This document shows positions 20,239 to 30,279 of a stretch of 64,000 nt of DNA, in pieces. The notes under the pieces are model-generated. The model did not search any database, was not told where the DNA came from, and worked only from the letters and a program-made list of their open reading frames with translations. Position 1 is the first letter of the stretch. Each line of letters opens with the position of its first letter. Location of the stretch: the NCBI GenBank assembly GCA_003868215.1, contig QWDQ01000029.1:124001-188000 (forward strand). The letters run 5' to 3'. Origin of the DNA: Pseudophaeomoniella oleicola (lineage: Eukaryota > Ascomycota > Eurotiomycetes > Phaeomoniellales > Phaeomoniellaceae). The position numbers and the translations under genes were made by a program.

Positions 20239-22287
20239 ATGGACGACTCCACTTCATCGTCGCCCAGAGCCACTGGATCTCAGCGAGCTCGGAGAAGATC
20301 TTCAATTGCTTATGACCCAGCTCGTGATATCTTCAAGACCACCGACGAATTACCTTCGATCGAGGAACCCGGACCAACAAATACCTTGCATGAAACAGTG
20401 GGTGCCACCAAAACCTAGTTGCTTTCCCTTGTCACTCATTGTATTCCTTATTTAGTTTGTTCGCTGACCGTGAGCTTTTAGGAACCTGACATCAAGACCA
20501 CTACGAACCCCAATCAAACCATGACTGAACCATATGCACAGCTATCCACCTCGTCGCCTCCCCGCAAAAGCGAGGTAACGAATGGGTCGCGCAAGAGGAG
20601 CCGCTCGCCATCCAACGAACGCGTCGCTGGTGATGTTGAAGCATCTACGAAGAAAAGACGCCGCTCTGCATCACCTCAAAGACAATCCAGCATCAGAGAA
20701 TCGAACGCAAAATATGGCAAAGATAGCAATGGCAGAGATGGCCAAAGTATGAAACCAAACTCTGTCGCCGACTTGCCCAGAATAAAGCGAAAGGAGCGAG
20801 ACGATGGAGCACGGCAAATAAAGAGACCTCGAGAGACACCGTCAGCGTACAGCCGTCGAGATATTGACAGACGCAGGTCGCCGGATCGAAGGCGACAAGG
20901 TGATCGGCAGAGCCCTCCTTTCCGTCCAACACAGTCTCCCAGACGAAGAGAAATCTCTCCCAGACGTCCACGGTCACCATCTCCTATTCGAGCTTCACCT
21001 CCTCCAGAAGCTGGCCGTGTTCGAAAGCGCCCTGGTGGAGGTGTTCGTGTTAGCGCAACAGAAATTGAAGCTATACAACGCCGCCGGGAAGAACGAGAGC
21101 GAGAGACTCAACACATCATTTCTGCACGTGGCGTTCAGGAAGCGTCAAATCAGTTCTACAATACACGTCCCGAATGGGTCAAAGAACGTGGTAGGGATTG
21201 GCGTCGTAATGAGTCGAAGATAAAGGGTCTACGATCCTTCAACAACTGGATCAAGAGCGTCATGATACAAAAGTTCGCCCCCGATGAACCTCCTGTTGAG
21301 GAAGAAAGAGGCTGGGGTCAGGAAGAGCCTGCAGCACTCGCACCCGAGGAAAAGAAGCCATTACTGGTCTTGGACATAGGCTGCGGTAAGGGGGGTGACT
21401 TAGGTAAATGGCAACAAGCCCCTCAAACTGTTGCTCTCTATGTTGGCCTTGATCCGGCAGAGCAATCCGTCGCACAAGCACATGATCGTTACATTGGAAT
21501 GAGACGGGGACGGAGACCGATATTTGATGCCAGATTTATTGTGAAGGACTGTTTTGGTGAATGGATCGGAGATATCCCTATCGTTCAGGAGGTTGGTATT
21601 GATGGCAATGTCGGCCCTGGTGGTAATTTGATGGCCGCTCGATGGGGAAGGACTGGCAATTTTGACGTTGTGACTATGATGTTCACCATGCATTACTCAT
21701 TTGAGAGTGAACAAAAAGCGCGAATGATGCTGAGGAACGTTGCTGGTGCATTGAAAAAGGGTGGGAGACTTATCGGTGTCTGTCCAAACTCGGACGTTAT
21801 CTCTTCGAATGTGGCTGAATGGCATCGAAAGCGCAAACAAGAACAAGAAACAGCAGCAAATAGGAATGGTAGCAACGAGCAGCCCACCGAAGAAGGTGAA
21901 GTCGAGGACGAGGATGAATCAGCGCAGGCTCCTTACTGGGGCAATTCTCTTTACAAAGTCAAATTCACCGGCGTCACGCCGCCTGATGGTGTCTTTCGTC
22001 CTGCCACCGGTTGGAAATACACGTATTGGATGGAAGAAGCCGTCGATGTTCCAGAATACGTTGTCCCGTGGGAAGCATTCCGAGCCCTCGCCGAAGATTA
22101 CAACCTCGAGCAACGATACAGAAAGCCATTCCTTGATATCTGGGACAGTGACAAGGATGATGCTGTCCTCGGACCGTTGGCAGTCAGGATGGGCGTGAAG
22201 AAGTCCGAGGATGGTCCGGTGGTGATGTCGAAGGAGGAAAAGGAAGCCGCTGGATTTTATCATGCTTTTTGCTTCACTAAGGTATAA
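20239..22287 (+). CDS. ABD1: mRNA cap guanine-N7 methyltransferase
   Basis: Two exons (20239-20397, 20482-22287) encode 654 residues. The 84-nt intron (donor GTGGGT, branch CTGAC, acceptor TTTAG) joins LHET to EPDIKTT; without it the upstream ATG frame runs into a stop, and the internal ATG at 20521 would lack the N-terminal segment. The N-terminus is Arg/Ser-rich and disordered. The catalytic domain starts near residue 265 and shows SAM motif I LVLDIGCGKGGDLGKW at about residue 345, then MMFTMHYSFES and the C-terminal FYHAFCFTKV typical of this enzyme. It methylates the GpppN cap of nascent mRNA in the nucleus. Confidence 0.93.
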
Positions 22288-22833
22288 ATGTAGATCAGGG
22301 AGGTTCACTAGCAGTGGTCTTTTTCAAGGTGTCTGCTGGGGATTCTACTCGAAATCAGAGAACCAACGAAAAGATCTATGAACAACGCCGTGGGCGGCTG
22401 TAACTATCATTCGGTAGATATAGCTCGATATGATGAAATATGTACCTACTTCAATACCTGATGTTATCTAGCACTTAATCCCACTCCAACAGTCCTCTAA
22501 TTTCCTCTACCTTTCCATCCCTCCTTTCGAATACAACTGTAGCAACAGAATAGAAACCAACATGAAGCGGAGACGATGGTCGGTACATTGCAATTCTTAC
22601 TATATCCGCTTCGCCTCGCCTCTCGCGCCAGAAGGGTACTTATCCGTTGTTTGGGATTGATGAAAGTTTTGGGAAGGGACCATATGAGATATTGATGCCC
22701 GCAATCTTGAGAGTAATATGAAACGTAACATGTACACGAAAATTGTTCCTACTAGATATCTACCTTTGTAGCAATTGCCTTTGCTTTCCTTGCTCTTAGC
22801 CGCTAAAAGAAGTACTGACTGCCCTCCCCTCAA
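22288..22833. other. Intergenic region between convergent genes
   Basis: It contains the 3' ends of ABD1 and the carrier gene. No other gene is supported. Confidence 0.6.
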
Positions 22834-23844
22834 CTAAGCAGTGATCAATTTCAAATAGTCCGCCACAATCAACGTGACCATAGCATGTGGTGCGATCCTC
22901 ACGTAATATGTTCCGAACCCTCTATAGAATCTCAGCCAGCCTTCGTCTCGCACGACTTTCTTCCCGCAATCCCAGAGTCCATTATACGGATATTTGCCGT
23001 CGGGGCCTTTTTGCTGTTTCTGGAGTCGCGTCTTGATGAAGTCGAAAGGCAGGCTGAAGAAGGAGGCGAAAAAGCCGGCGATCGCGGACGCGGCGAGTGT
23101 GCGTTGCGAGTCGTTGAGGACGGGAGCGTGTACGCGCAGTTGTGATTTGGATTCGGCGAAGAAGGTCAGCTGGCCAAAGTTGAGGGCCATGGCTCGGATG
23201 ACGGTTGGGTAAGCTCCGGCCCAGAGCGCAGTTATGCCTTCTGCCTTAGTGATGCGTGTCAATGCATCGAAGACGGACTTGTAGTTTGCACGTTTGTCCG
23301 CTGGTTTCAGACCGTCAGATTGCATACGGATGAGCGCCAGATCAGCCGGGTTGCCAATCATGGCAGCGAGGCCACCTGCAGTCAGGCCAGCAGCACCGCG
23401 TTCGAGGAAGGAGATCTTGGTATCTTTGGCTTGGGCACGGGCCGTCAGAAGGTTCTGGAAAGTGTCGAAGAAACCGAGGCGCGCAGTTGTGTAGACGGCT
23501 TGACGGAGAAGGCCAGCAGAGAGGCCAGTATATAGGTCGAAAAACTTTCCCGAAGCAATGATTTCGCGCGTCACGCCTAAGGCGGAGGGTTTTGGTCCAG
23601 TTCGAACCCCTTCACCTGCAAGCTGGAGACGCACTTTGACCATGTCGATCGGCTGTATGACGGACGTAGCGAACATGCCCGAGAGGCCGCCATTGATGAA
23701 AGGAAGAGCAGGCCGGATCCACGGATGATGGAGCACGTCTCTCTTAGCTTGTGTGGGATTCTCTGCAGCTTCTTTGGCCGTGGCTTCGACCCTGCGAGCG
23801 GCTGAGCGCGCTGTGGTCTCTAGACGGGATGAGGAGCCTGACAT
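22834..23844 (-). CDS. Mitochondrial carrier, 2-oxoglutarate/malate type (SLC25)
   Basis: An intronless 336-residue inner-membrane carrier. Three repeats each begin with the SLC25 signature: PIDMVKVRLQ, PADLALIRMQ and PFDFIKTRLQ. The six membrane helices lie at the usual spacing. The order and details (FINGGLSGMFATSVIQP at the start, the R-rich YTTARLGFFD in repeat one) fit the oxoglutarate/malate branch better than the ADP/ATP or phosphate branches. It would exchange 2-oxoglutarate for malate or another dicarboxylate, linking the TCA cycle to cytosolic nitrogen metabolism. Substrate assignment rests on overall similarity. The N-terminal 40 residues are a hydrophilic extension. Confidence 0.88.
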   Translation of the reverse strand: MSGSSSRLETTARSAARRVEATAKEAAENPTQAKRDVLHHPWIRPALPFINGGLSGMFATSVIQPIDMVKVRLQLAGEGVRTGPKPSALGVTREIIASGKFFDLYTGLSAGLLRQAVYTTARLGFFDTFQNLLTARAQAKDTKISFLERGAAGLTAGGLAAMIGNPADLALIRMQSDGLKPADKRANYKSVFDALTRITKAEGITALWAGAYPTVIRAMALNFGQLTFFAESKSQLRVHAPVLNDSQRTLAASAIAGFFASFFSLPFDFIKTRLQKQQKGPDGKYPYNGLWDCGKKVVRDEGWLRFYRGFGTYYVRIAPHAMVTLIVADYLKLITA

Positions 23845-24152
23845 TCTGGAATTTACCTATGACGTTGGAGTGTCTAACAACAAGACATATATGTGACAGA
23901 ACCGTTCGCTATATTCAGAGCCTGGTGGGCTGTGAGATGTCCCCAGACACGCAGCTAACTATACGTAGCCAGAGTCGTCTGAGCGTTCGAGATGAAAGCA
24001 CGAAAAGACGGCAAAATACAAGTAAGCAGCTTGGAAGTCCTTCAGTGGAATCCGGCACTGGAGCGACCGTGCTGGTAACCAGGACCCAATGTGCCGAGCA
24101 GACAATTTGTGGCACGGCTACGGTGACGAAGAAGCAGCGAAAATAGATTCAG
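23845..24152. other. Intergenic region
   Basis: Presumed promoter of the carrier gene. A 66-codon frame on the minus strand (23915-24115) resembles no protein I recognise. Confidence 0.4.
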
Positions 24153-24629
24153 TCAACGCATTAGGCTCGGTAGAAGCAACGTGACGGAGTAAGAGCACAA
24201 CAGGGACAAAACAAACAAAGAGGTACTCAACAACATGTGATGTAGAGGAAAGAGAAGACATTGTGAGATCACGCAAATCCAAAGGTAAGCAAATCGGGAA
24301 CCGAGATGGAGGGTGCTGTCGGGGTGGTTGCGGATCTCTTCGAAGGCACCTACAGAGGAGACATTCAATGATAGCATAAAGGCTGTCGCAGCCCCAATAC
24401 AATAGAATAGCCTTAAACCCCACGATTTGACGCAAACACTGGTGGTGCGGGGTGTGAGGGCAAAGTTGGATGGGCTGCCGATGCCGATGGGGTTATTGAT
24501 GATACCCGAGACGGGGTTGCAACTGGCAAGGAATTCAAGGTTCGAGAAATGGACGAACGGGTCAATTGGTGAAAGAGGAGTTGGCGGAAATAGACGGATG
24601 CCCTTTTTCGCTTTGTCCTTTTTCCTTGA
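24153..24629 (-). CDS. Unidentified open stretch, possible exon of a small membrane protein
   Basis: The minus strand is open for 158 codons between a stop at 24630-24632 and the stop at 24153. The only in-frame ATG near the middle is at 24377, leaving 74 residues. The translation upstream of that ATG looks protein-like (NNPIGIGSPSNFALTPRT, then KSWGLRLFYCIGAATAFM), followed by GAFEEIRNHPDSTLHLGSRF and a hydrophobic C-terminal half. A start codon would have to come from an upstream exon. An alternative is a shorter gene from 24377, or no gene: a 128-codon plus-strand frame overlaps it. I do not recognise the family. Confidence 0.28.
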   Translation of the reverse strand, partial: SRKKDKAKKGIRLFPPTPLSPIDPFVHFSNLEFLASCNPVSGIINNPIGIGSPSNFALTPRTTSVCVKSWGLRLFYCIGAATAFMLSLNVSSVGAFEEIRNHPDSTLHLGSRFAYLWICVISQCLLFPLHHMLLSTSLFVLSLLCSYSVTLLLPSLMR

Positions 24630-25060
24630 TTACTGTAATCCAGACGGTAAGATGGTGTTTGAAGGTGAGACCCTGGTGTGGTGTGAATCCTGCCATACTG
24701 TGGCGTTGCTACTGAGCGCCTCTCATGGGTTGCGTGCGCATGCAAAGGGTGAATTGGCAGTGAACCGCAATGCCACAAATCCACATACGAACAATGAGGC
24801 TGTTGGCTGGTGATCTCGATCTGTCCGTCTGTCCGATCATACCATCTGTTGTCATCTGTTGCCCGCTTCTCATCGGGTACTAGGAAGTGATGATATTCTT
24901 ACAAGTTGAGTGCATATAGTTCATTCCGACGGAATGGCTTAGCAAATCCGCTCTCCGGTTCTTTCCTTTTGATGCCCTTCTTTCCGGTTCAATATTGTGC
25001 ACAGTATTGACTACGGAACGCTGTGTAATACTTCTGCGACGAAGCCAAGTTCCAACTTCC

Positions 25061-25588
25061 ATGATTCTCAGCGGACTCGAAATCGTCACCCGCCAATTAG
25101 TGCGTAACCTAAGGCATGTCGCCAACCAGCAACAGCCATGCGGCGTCGACCTCACTCTACGCCAGGTTTCCGAATGGACCTCAGCGGCTACAATGGACTT
25201 CGATAATACTGAGCGTCAGGCCGCCAAAACTTCTAGCCTGCCTTTCGACGATACCAGCCACACAATTACACTACGACCAGGCGCCTATTTGATCGATTTC
25301 AATGAGACGGTTCAGATTCCACTGAACTGCATGGCCAGTGTTTTTCCCAGGTCGTCGCTATGGCGGTCCGGAGTGGGAGTCAACGCTGGTGTGGTCGATG
25401 CTGGATATAAAGGTGCTATGGGAGCTCTAATGGAAGTGAAGAATCCCAACGGACTTGTTCTTTATAGAAATGCCAAGCTCGCACAGATTGTATTCCAGGA
25501 AATGGGGGAGACGGTCGAGGGATACAGTGGTATCTACCAGTCCTCAACGTGGAGTATTGGACGCGATGGGACGGAAAAGGAGTCATGA
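25061..25588 (+). CDS. Dcd/dUTPase-fold protein of prokaryotic type
   Basis: A 175-residue single-exon protein. The frame is open to 24995 but only the ATG at 25061 starts the conserved fold (MILSGLEIV). The trimeric dUTPase/dCTP deaminase fold is seen as CGVDLTLRQV near residue 28, ITLRPGAYLIDFNETVQIP, the signature PRSSLWRSGVGVNAGVVDAGYKG and NAKLAQIVFQEM. RSS and the Asp in GVVDAGYKG are the nucleotide-site residues. Arrangement and size are nearer to archaeal or bacterial Dcd/Dut proteins than to the eukaryotic dUTPase with its C-terminal P-loop-like motif 5. It would hydrolyse dUTP and/or deaminate dCTP, keeping uracil out of DNA; which activity it has cannot be read from sequence alone. 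Neighbours give no hint. Confidence 0.8.
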   Translation: MILSGLEIVTRQLVRNLRHVANQQQPCGVDLTLRQVSEWTSAATMDFDNTERQAAKTSSLPFDDTSHTITLRPGAYLIDFNETVQIPLNCMASVFPRSSLWRSGVGVNAGVVDAGYKGAMGALMEVKNPNGLVLYRNAKLAQIVFQEMGETVEGYSGIYQSSTWSIGRDGTEKES

Positions 25589-26029
25589 TATTGTACCTCG
25601 TTGGGATAGTATCATTACATCTTATCAAGACAGGGCCGGTGGTATTGTCACTCTTGTAGCCACATCGATGCTCTTTCTCGGTGCCATACTCGATATGCAG
25701 GTTTCTAGTTTCTGTTGCTGAAGTGACTACTGGGGCAGCAAAGCTTGTGTGCCGTATGGGACATGCTGCTAATACAAAGTCCGGTGAGCCACAATATACA
25801 AATCAAAGAGGTCGGATCAGGTGTGCATACCTAGGTATTCTTGCGCAACATACTCGATAATATAACAAGACACGCAATCTAGCAGCGGATGTGGTATAGT
25901 GATTTAGACACCCAGTGCCGGAGCTAGAAAGCAAGACGGATTTCGTGAAGCTGTGAATCTTTATCGGAGACATTCACAAGATAGGACCAGCTCTCAGCTA
26001 TCCAGCAATGAGTTGGTAGCGTGGCTCTC
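25589..26029. other. Intergenic region between convergent genes
   Basis: It holds a single TACCTAGGTA motif at about 25828-25838. No gene is seen. Confidence 0.5.
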
Positions 26030-27277
26030 TCAGATCACTAGGCCTTTCGAATACTGGATATCGTTCCATGTTGTCGTCCAGATACTCAAGATCTTTAACT
26101 TCAATTTCGTTTCTCTGGCTGGTGATCCCGTCGTTGCTACCTGTTGATGTACAGGTCGATGGTCTACCGGGATACATATTGCTCTACATTTGACCGTTTT
26201 CGTCGCACTGGCCTCGAGAAATGCTCTCGTGTCATCCTCAAACAAGTCAATGCCTTGCCACCCCACATAACACCCATTGATGAACGGTGGTCGAGCTGGG
26301 AAGAAGAGATCTGAGAATGTAAAGTGTTGCTCCTCTTGCTGCCGATAAGATGAGATTACATTAGCAAAGACTTCCATTAATGGCCCATTTGGCAAGGAGG
26401 CGGCCCCGAATATGTCAACAGCGCGGAAGCAAGTCACTATCCTCGAATTACGTGTCAGATTAGGGACGAAAGACGATGCTGCTGCTGCGCTTGGGAAGGC
26501 TGGCCGCAAGAAAGGGCTTGGCTGAGCCGGGTCTGGTGCCTTACTCCTACTTGGAGGCGAGGCGGTGAGATCAATAACCGGTGTCGCTCTCGTATATCGA
26601 GCAATCGGGGAGCGGTATGGCGGATCCGCTTCCAACACCTGCCTTGCGTTCACATGTGCCGATGGAGAATCGGCAATAGGAGTATCAGCTGGTACTGCAC
26701 TTTGCTCACCAAACCCGTCGAAGATACTACCGTCTGTCGGGTATTCTTCATCTTCTGGAGTATCTATTGCATGTCCTGGCGAGAAACAATACTTAAACAA
26801 TTCGAGAAACTCTCCATCCGAAACATCTCCGTCCATGGTTGTATCGAGCACATCTTCTCCTCCGAAGGGCCCCATGTCGAAGCTACGTTTTGTTTCATCG
26901 ACACTTGTCTCTGCATGGACTTCATTTTCTTTGCTGCCTTCGAGACCAGGAAGTGATTTGGTATTGTTCACTGGATCCCATCTCAACCCAACGGACGCTT
27001 CAGCGGGAAGCTTTTTAGGACTAGTGTCGTCCAAGCCTTTGACAGCAGCCTTCATACCAGTGCGAGCTTCATTCCGTGTCAGCACCGTTTGTTCTCCTGA
27101 TCCCTGTGTGACGGCTCTACTTCGTTTCGGGTTACCCAGCATATGGGCAGTCTTGAGAACATTACTTCTGAGTCGATAAGTTGGTCCATATGCCTTGGGT
27201 TGATAGGTAGGCAATGGCTGCACCTCCTGTTCCGCCAAAGTGGGAGGTTCCGGGCTCTGATTGATACAAGGAAACAT
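26030..27277 (-). CDS. Conserved hypothetical protein with a folded C-terminal domain
   Basis: A single-exon, 415-residue protein. Residues 1-270 look disordered, rich in Pro, Ser, Asp and Glu, with a short SUMO-interacting-like VIDLTASPP at about residue 237. Residues about 272-413 are different: regular hydrophobic pattern with RIVTCFRAVDIF, MEVFANVISSYRQQ, FTFSDLFFPARPPFINGCY, FLEASATKTVKCRAICIPV and LKILSIWTTTWNDIQY. The alternation of strands and the basic character are reminiscent of an OB-fold, but that is a guess from pattern only. I do not recognise a named family. No signal peptide or membrane segment, so nuclear or cytosolic. The long N-terminal disorder plus VIDLT suggests a nuclear scaffold role. 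Confidence 0.72.
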   Translation of the reverse strand: MFPCINQSPEPPTLAEQEVQPLPTYQPKAYGPTYRLRSNVLKTAHMLGNPKRSRAVTQGSGEQTVLTRNEARTGMKAAVKGLDDTSPKKLPAEASVGLRWDPVNNTKSLPGLEGSKENEVHAETSVDETKRSFDMGPFGGEDVLDTTMDGDVSDGEFLELFKYCFSPGHAIDTPEDEEYPTDGSIFDGFGEQSAVPADTPIADSPSAHVNARQVLEADPPYRSPIARYTRATPVIDLTASPPSRSKAPDPAQPSPFLRPAFPSAAAASSFVPNLTRNSRIVTCFRAVDIFGAASLPNGPLMEVFANVISSYRQQEEQHFTFSDLFFPARPPFINGCYVGWQGIDLFEDDTRAFLEASATKTVKCRAICIPVDHRPVHQQVATTGSPARETKLKLKILSIWTTTWNDIQYSKGLVI

Positions 27278-27917
27278 GCTCTAGTATGACCTCGTGTTGT
27301 CACATACTCGCCTGCGTTATGGTATATTCTCGGAAACTGTTTCTCTTGTCTAGTGTGAGGTAAACGCTTAATGTGTGAGGCTTGAAAGGGAAATGAGTAA
27401 GAACAAATGATGATGAAGTCAGTTACATCAGGGAAGGCTTGATTATAGAGGCATTTCTGAGAGAAAGTATTCGATTTCTGGGAAATGACAGACGAAGTTG
27501 ATGGTGATGAGAGTACCAGCAACCATGTCAAAGGAAGAGGTAGAATTTCGCATTTTCAATTCTTTGTAGTTTGTGGGATTAAGAAAGTACTTTCCATTGC
27601 AACATTGAAGGCCTCGTTATTGAAATTGTGCTCCTTATCAATACTTGCTGTAGTTGTTTTGTATCATCGAGGCCCCTGTCAGTGGATCCTGGAAGTTCTT
27701 GCATTAGTGGCGGGAGTGACCGTTGTTGACAAACCCGCTGGGGAAGGAAAGCAAAGTTCCAAGCTCCATCGTCATTGATCGGCCAGTCTTGTTTATTGTT
27801 TGACTCTTCTTTGACAATCCTAGTCCTCCATGTCTCCAAGAAGCTGGCTATTGCAGTCGCACCACGTCTCTTTCTAGAAATCCCTGACTTCGTCGATGAA
27901 GAGGTTCTGTTTCGACC
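27278..27917. promoter_or_regulatory. Divergent intergenic region
   Basis: It lies between two genes that start in opposite directions, 640 bp apart, so it carries both promoters. No recognisable element stands out. Confidence 0.4.
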
Positions 27918-29231
27918 ATGTATTCCATCGAATCTAAAAAGCGCAAATTCGATCGGGTTCTCGAATCGATCAATAACCCTACCCTACCTCAGTCTCCTTC
28001 GGCAGAAGACCTATCAAAGTCCCTTCAAAAACGAGACGTGCCTGCTTCATCCGTATCGCTTCCTGCACCAGAACCTAAAAAGAAATTCAGGCTGTCTGAT
28101 GAAGTAGCCAAGAAGAGACTGCATGATAAAGCATCAACTTCTAGTCTGCGACCGGAACCCAATTATCTTCCACATAGTCAGACAGCCTTTTTGGCAAGGC
28201 TGTCGACATTTTCGTCGATACAAAACTGGCGCGTAGCTTCTTCGGAGAAGATCAATGCAGTCGAATGGGCCAAAAGAGGTTGGTCGTGTGTTGGGAGAGA
28301 AAGAGTGGCATGTCGCGGGGGCTGCGAGGCAGAAATGCTCGTAAATATCGACGAGGAACCCACTATTTCAAACGACGACCCAAGCGACGATGATGACACT
28401 GCTGCGACAATAGAGGAAAAGCACAGGCTGTTGGTGGAGAAATACTCGGAGTTGATCACCACTGGACATCTTTCCCACTGTCTATGGAGGAAAAGGGGCT
28501 GCGACGTAGCCATTCAGAGGCTTCCCCTTCTCAACGCACAATCTAGCTTACGAGATCTACAAACGAGATACTATGATATATTGGAAATGTCTGCGGAGCT
28601 GCCAACAAACATTCGACTCAATCCAGATACTGACCGACCCGAATTGAGCGATTTAGACAACGTCGGGTCGGATTCGAAAGTTTTCCGGAATCGATCTGAC
28701 AAGCCCTGGACTGGGAGAAATCGAAGTGCTTTTCTGCTAGCTTTGGCTGGTTGGGAACCAGCTATGCATGTTTCGGACGCGGACGTAGTGGAGTGTCGAT
28801 CATGTTTCCGTCGCTTGGGACTGTGGCTGTACCGTGCCAAGTCTTCTCAAGAAGAGCCAACGATGGAACATCTTGATGTCGTTGATAGCCATCTAGACTT
28901 CTGCCCATGGAAATCCGGCGAAGCACAACAGACTCAAGTTGACATCGATGGTCAAAAGAAGAGTCTGGCAGGGTGGCAGCTTTTGGTGCGGAATGTGAAT
29001 CAAGAAAAGGCTAGAATTGCAACTGGGAGGCAACCAGGAGCAAGTGGTCTCCATGGTCGTAGGCAAAGCATTAGCACCCTAAATGAGGACGATGCCGCTT
29101 CCTTGGCCTCTCATGACACTGCGGATGAAAGGGAGAAACGGTCGAAAGCATTGATGAGGAAGATCCGTGAGCTAAAGCGCCCGTTCAATGTCAAAGCGTT
29201 ACTCAGGAGAAAGGATACAAGTAAAGGATGA
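27918..29231 (+). CDS. C3HC zinc finger protein (ZC3HC1/NIPA, Rsm1-like)
   Basis: A single-exon, 437-residue protein. The first zinc finger/BIR-like domain covers about residues 88-205, with WAKRGWSCVGRERVACRGGC and the distal HLSHCLWRKRGCD giving the C-C-H-C ligands. A second, Rsm1-type domain covers about residues 268-335, with LALAGWEP, VVECRSCFRRLGLW and VVDSHLDFCPWK. An acidic loop lies between the two finger halves. Homologues are human ZC3HC1/NIPA and yeast Pml39, which sit at the nuclear basket of the pore; Rsm1 of fission yeast is linked to mRNA export. Nuclear location is supported by basic stretches at residues 8-12 and 55-66. Start is the first ATG of the frame. Confidence 0.85.
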   Translation: MYSIESKKRKFDRVLESINNPTLPQSPSAEDLSKSLQKRDVPASSVSLPAPEPKKKFRLSDEVAKKRLHDKASTSSLRPEPNYLPHSQTAFLARLSTFSSIQNWRVASSEKINAVEWAKRGWSCVGRERVACRGGCEAEMLVNIDEEPTISNDDPSDDDDTAATIEEKHRLLVEKYSELITTGHLSHCLWRKRGCDVAIQRLPLLNAQSSLRDLQTRYYDILEMSAELPTNIRLNPDTDRPELSDLDNVGSDSKVFRNRSDKPWTGRNRSAFLLALAGWEPAMHVSDADVVECRSCFRRLGLWLYRAKSSQEEPTMEHLDVVDSHLDFCPWKSGEAQQTQVDIDGQKKSLAGWQLLVRNVNQEKARIATGRQPGASGLHGRRQSISTLNEDDAASLASHDTADEREKRSKALMRKIRELKRPFNVKALLRRKDTSKG

Positions 29232-29313
29232 TATGGAAATCTAGGTTATCCGATAGAAATACAACGACGGTATAGATCGTAGGATCTGTTGTCACGCAAC
29301 CTCCTAAGAGTCA

Positions 29314-30279
29314 TCAGTAGCTCCCCGTCGAGGTCAGGCCTATATTGACATCCTTTCCTCCAATGCTGAATTTCACATCTTCGCTATCCTTCTCTTGCGT
29401 CTCCAGAGTGAGTTCAAGGACTACATCCTCAATGCCCTCTTCCTCCCACAAGGTGACCGATACATTTCTCCCTTCCTCCTCCCGTGAGATCGGCACATCA
29501 CATTCCCACCCCCACCCAACTTCTCTCCCCCCTGCACTCGGCTCATCCTCGTTGCCGCCGTCGTCATCTTCATCGCTGCCTCTATGCGTAACTTTCGCCT
29601 GTCCGCCGAATACGCTTTCGTAGATACCCTTCAACTCCCTCGCCCTCCCGCGTGGCACCAAAATGTCAATCGCAGCCACACCGACAGCCCCGCATGCATG
29701 CTTGGCGTTCTCTCCGGCATCTTCGTTACCATTGACTGGAACTCGGAGATTCCTGGGCGTCATGTCGAGACACCAGAAGGGGACCTCTCCTCTGCTCTTG
29801 ACGTTTTCCGGGAAGGCGACGGCCCATTTGATATCGGTGCCGTCGGGTTTTGTGCGACCGCCGGGGACAGGATCAGCGTATTTGACGGCGGCCTCGGTCT
29901 GGGAGCTGACGTGGGATTGGATGGTTTTGAATTGGCTCTTGAGATCGCTTGCGTTTTCCTCGTTCGACGTCGGCGAAGACGAGGTCGACGACGGTTGGAG
30001 CGTTAAGGCCCAATCAATGACACCCCAGTCTTTGGACCCCCACCAATGGCCATCACGTCCCGGGGCTCTGTGCTCGACATCATCGTTGATAAAGGAGATC
30101 AATTCAATGTAACATCCGTCCTGGAGGACGATGAGTTTGTTCTCGGTCAGGCCGTCGGCGTGGCGGCCACCAGGTAGGAGCGTGAAAGCGGAGGTTAAGA
30201 CAGACGGTGGGTTAAGCAGGACGGAGTGAGGGAGGAGAAGTATTATATGATCTAACTGTGGGTTCGACGGAGGTGGCAT
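29314..30279 (-). CDS. Glyoxalase-like domain protein
   Basis: A single-exon, 321-residue cytosolic protein. The N-terminus shows LDHIILLLP, LLPGGRHADGLTENKLIVL and DGCYIELISF, the pattern of the glyoxalase-like (Glyoxalase_3) domain of the vicinal oxygen chelate superfamily. WWGSKDWGVIDWALTL follows. A His (in LDH) and a Glu (in YIEL) are in the places of metal ligands. The second half, including an Asp/Gly-rich loop, is less conserved. Substrate is unknown; the superfamily includes glyoxalases, dioxygenases and resistance proteins. The gene ends 82 bp from the end of the convergent C3HC gene. Confidence 0.8.
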   Translation of the reverse strand: MPPPSNPQLDHIILLLPHSVLLNPPSVLTSAFTLLPGGRHADGLTENKLIVLQDGCYIELISFINDDVEHRAPGRDGHWWGSKDWGVIDWALTLQPSSTSSSPTSNEENASDLKSQFKTIQSHVSSQTEAAVKYADPVPGGRTKPDGTDIKWAVAFPENVKSRGEVPFWCLDMTPRNLRVPVNGNEDAGENAKHACGAVGVAAIDILVPRGRARELKGIYESVFGGQAKVTHRGSDEDDDGGNEDEPSAGGREVGWGWECDVPISREEEGRNVSVTLWEEEGIEDVVLELTLETQEKDSEDVKFSIGGKDVNIGLTSTGSY

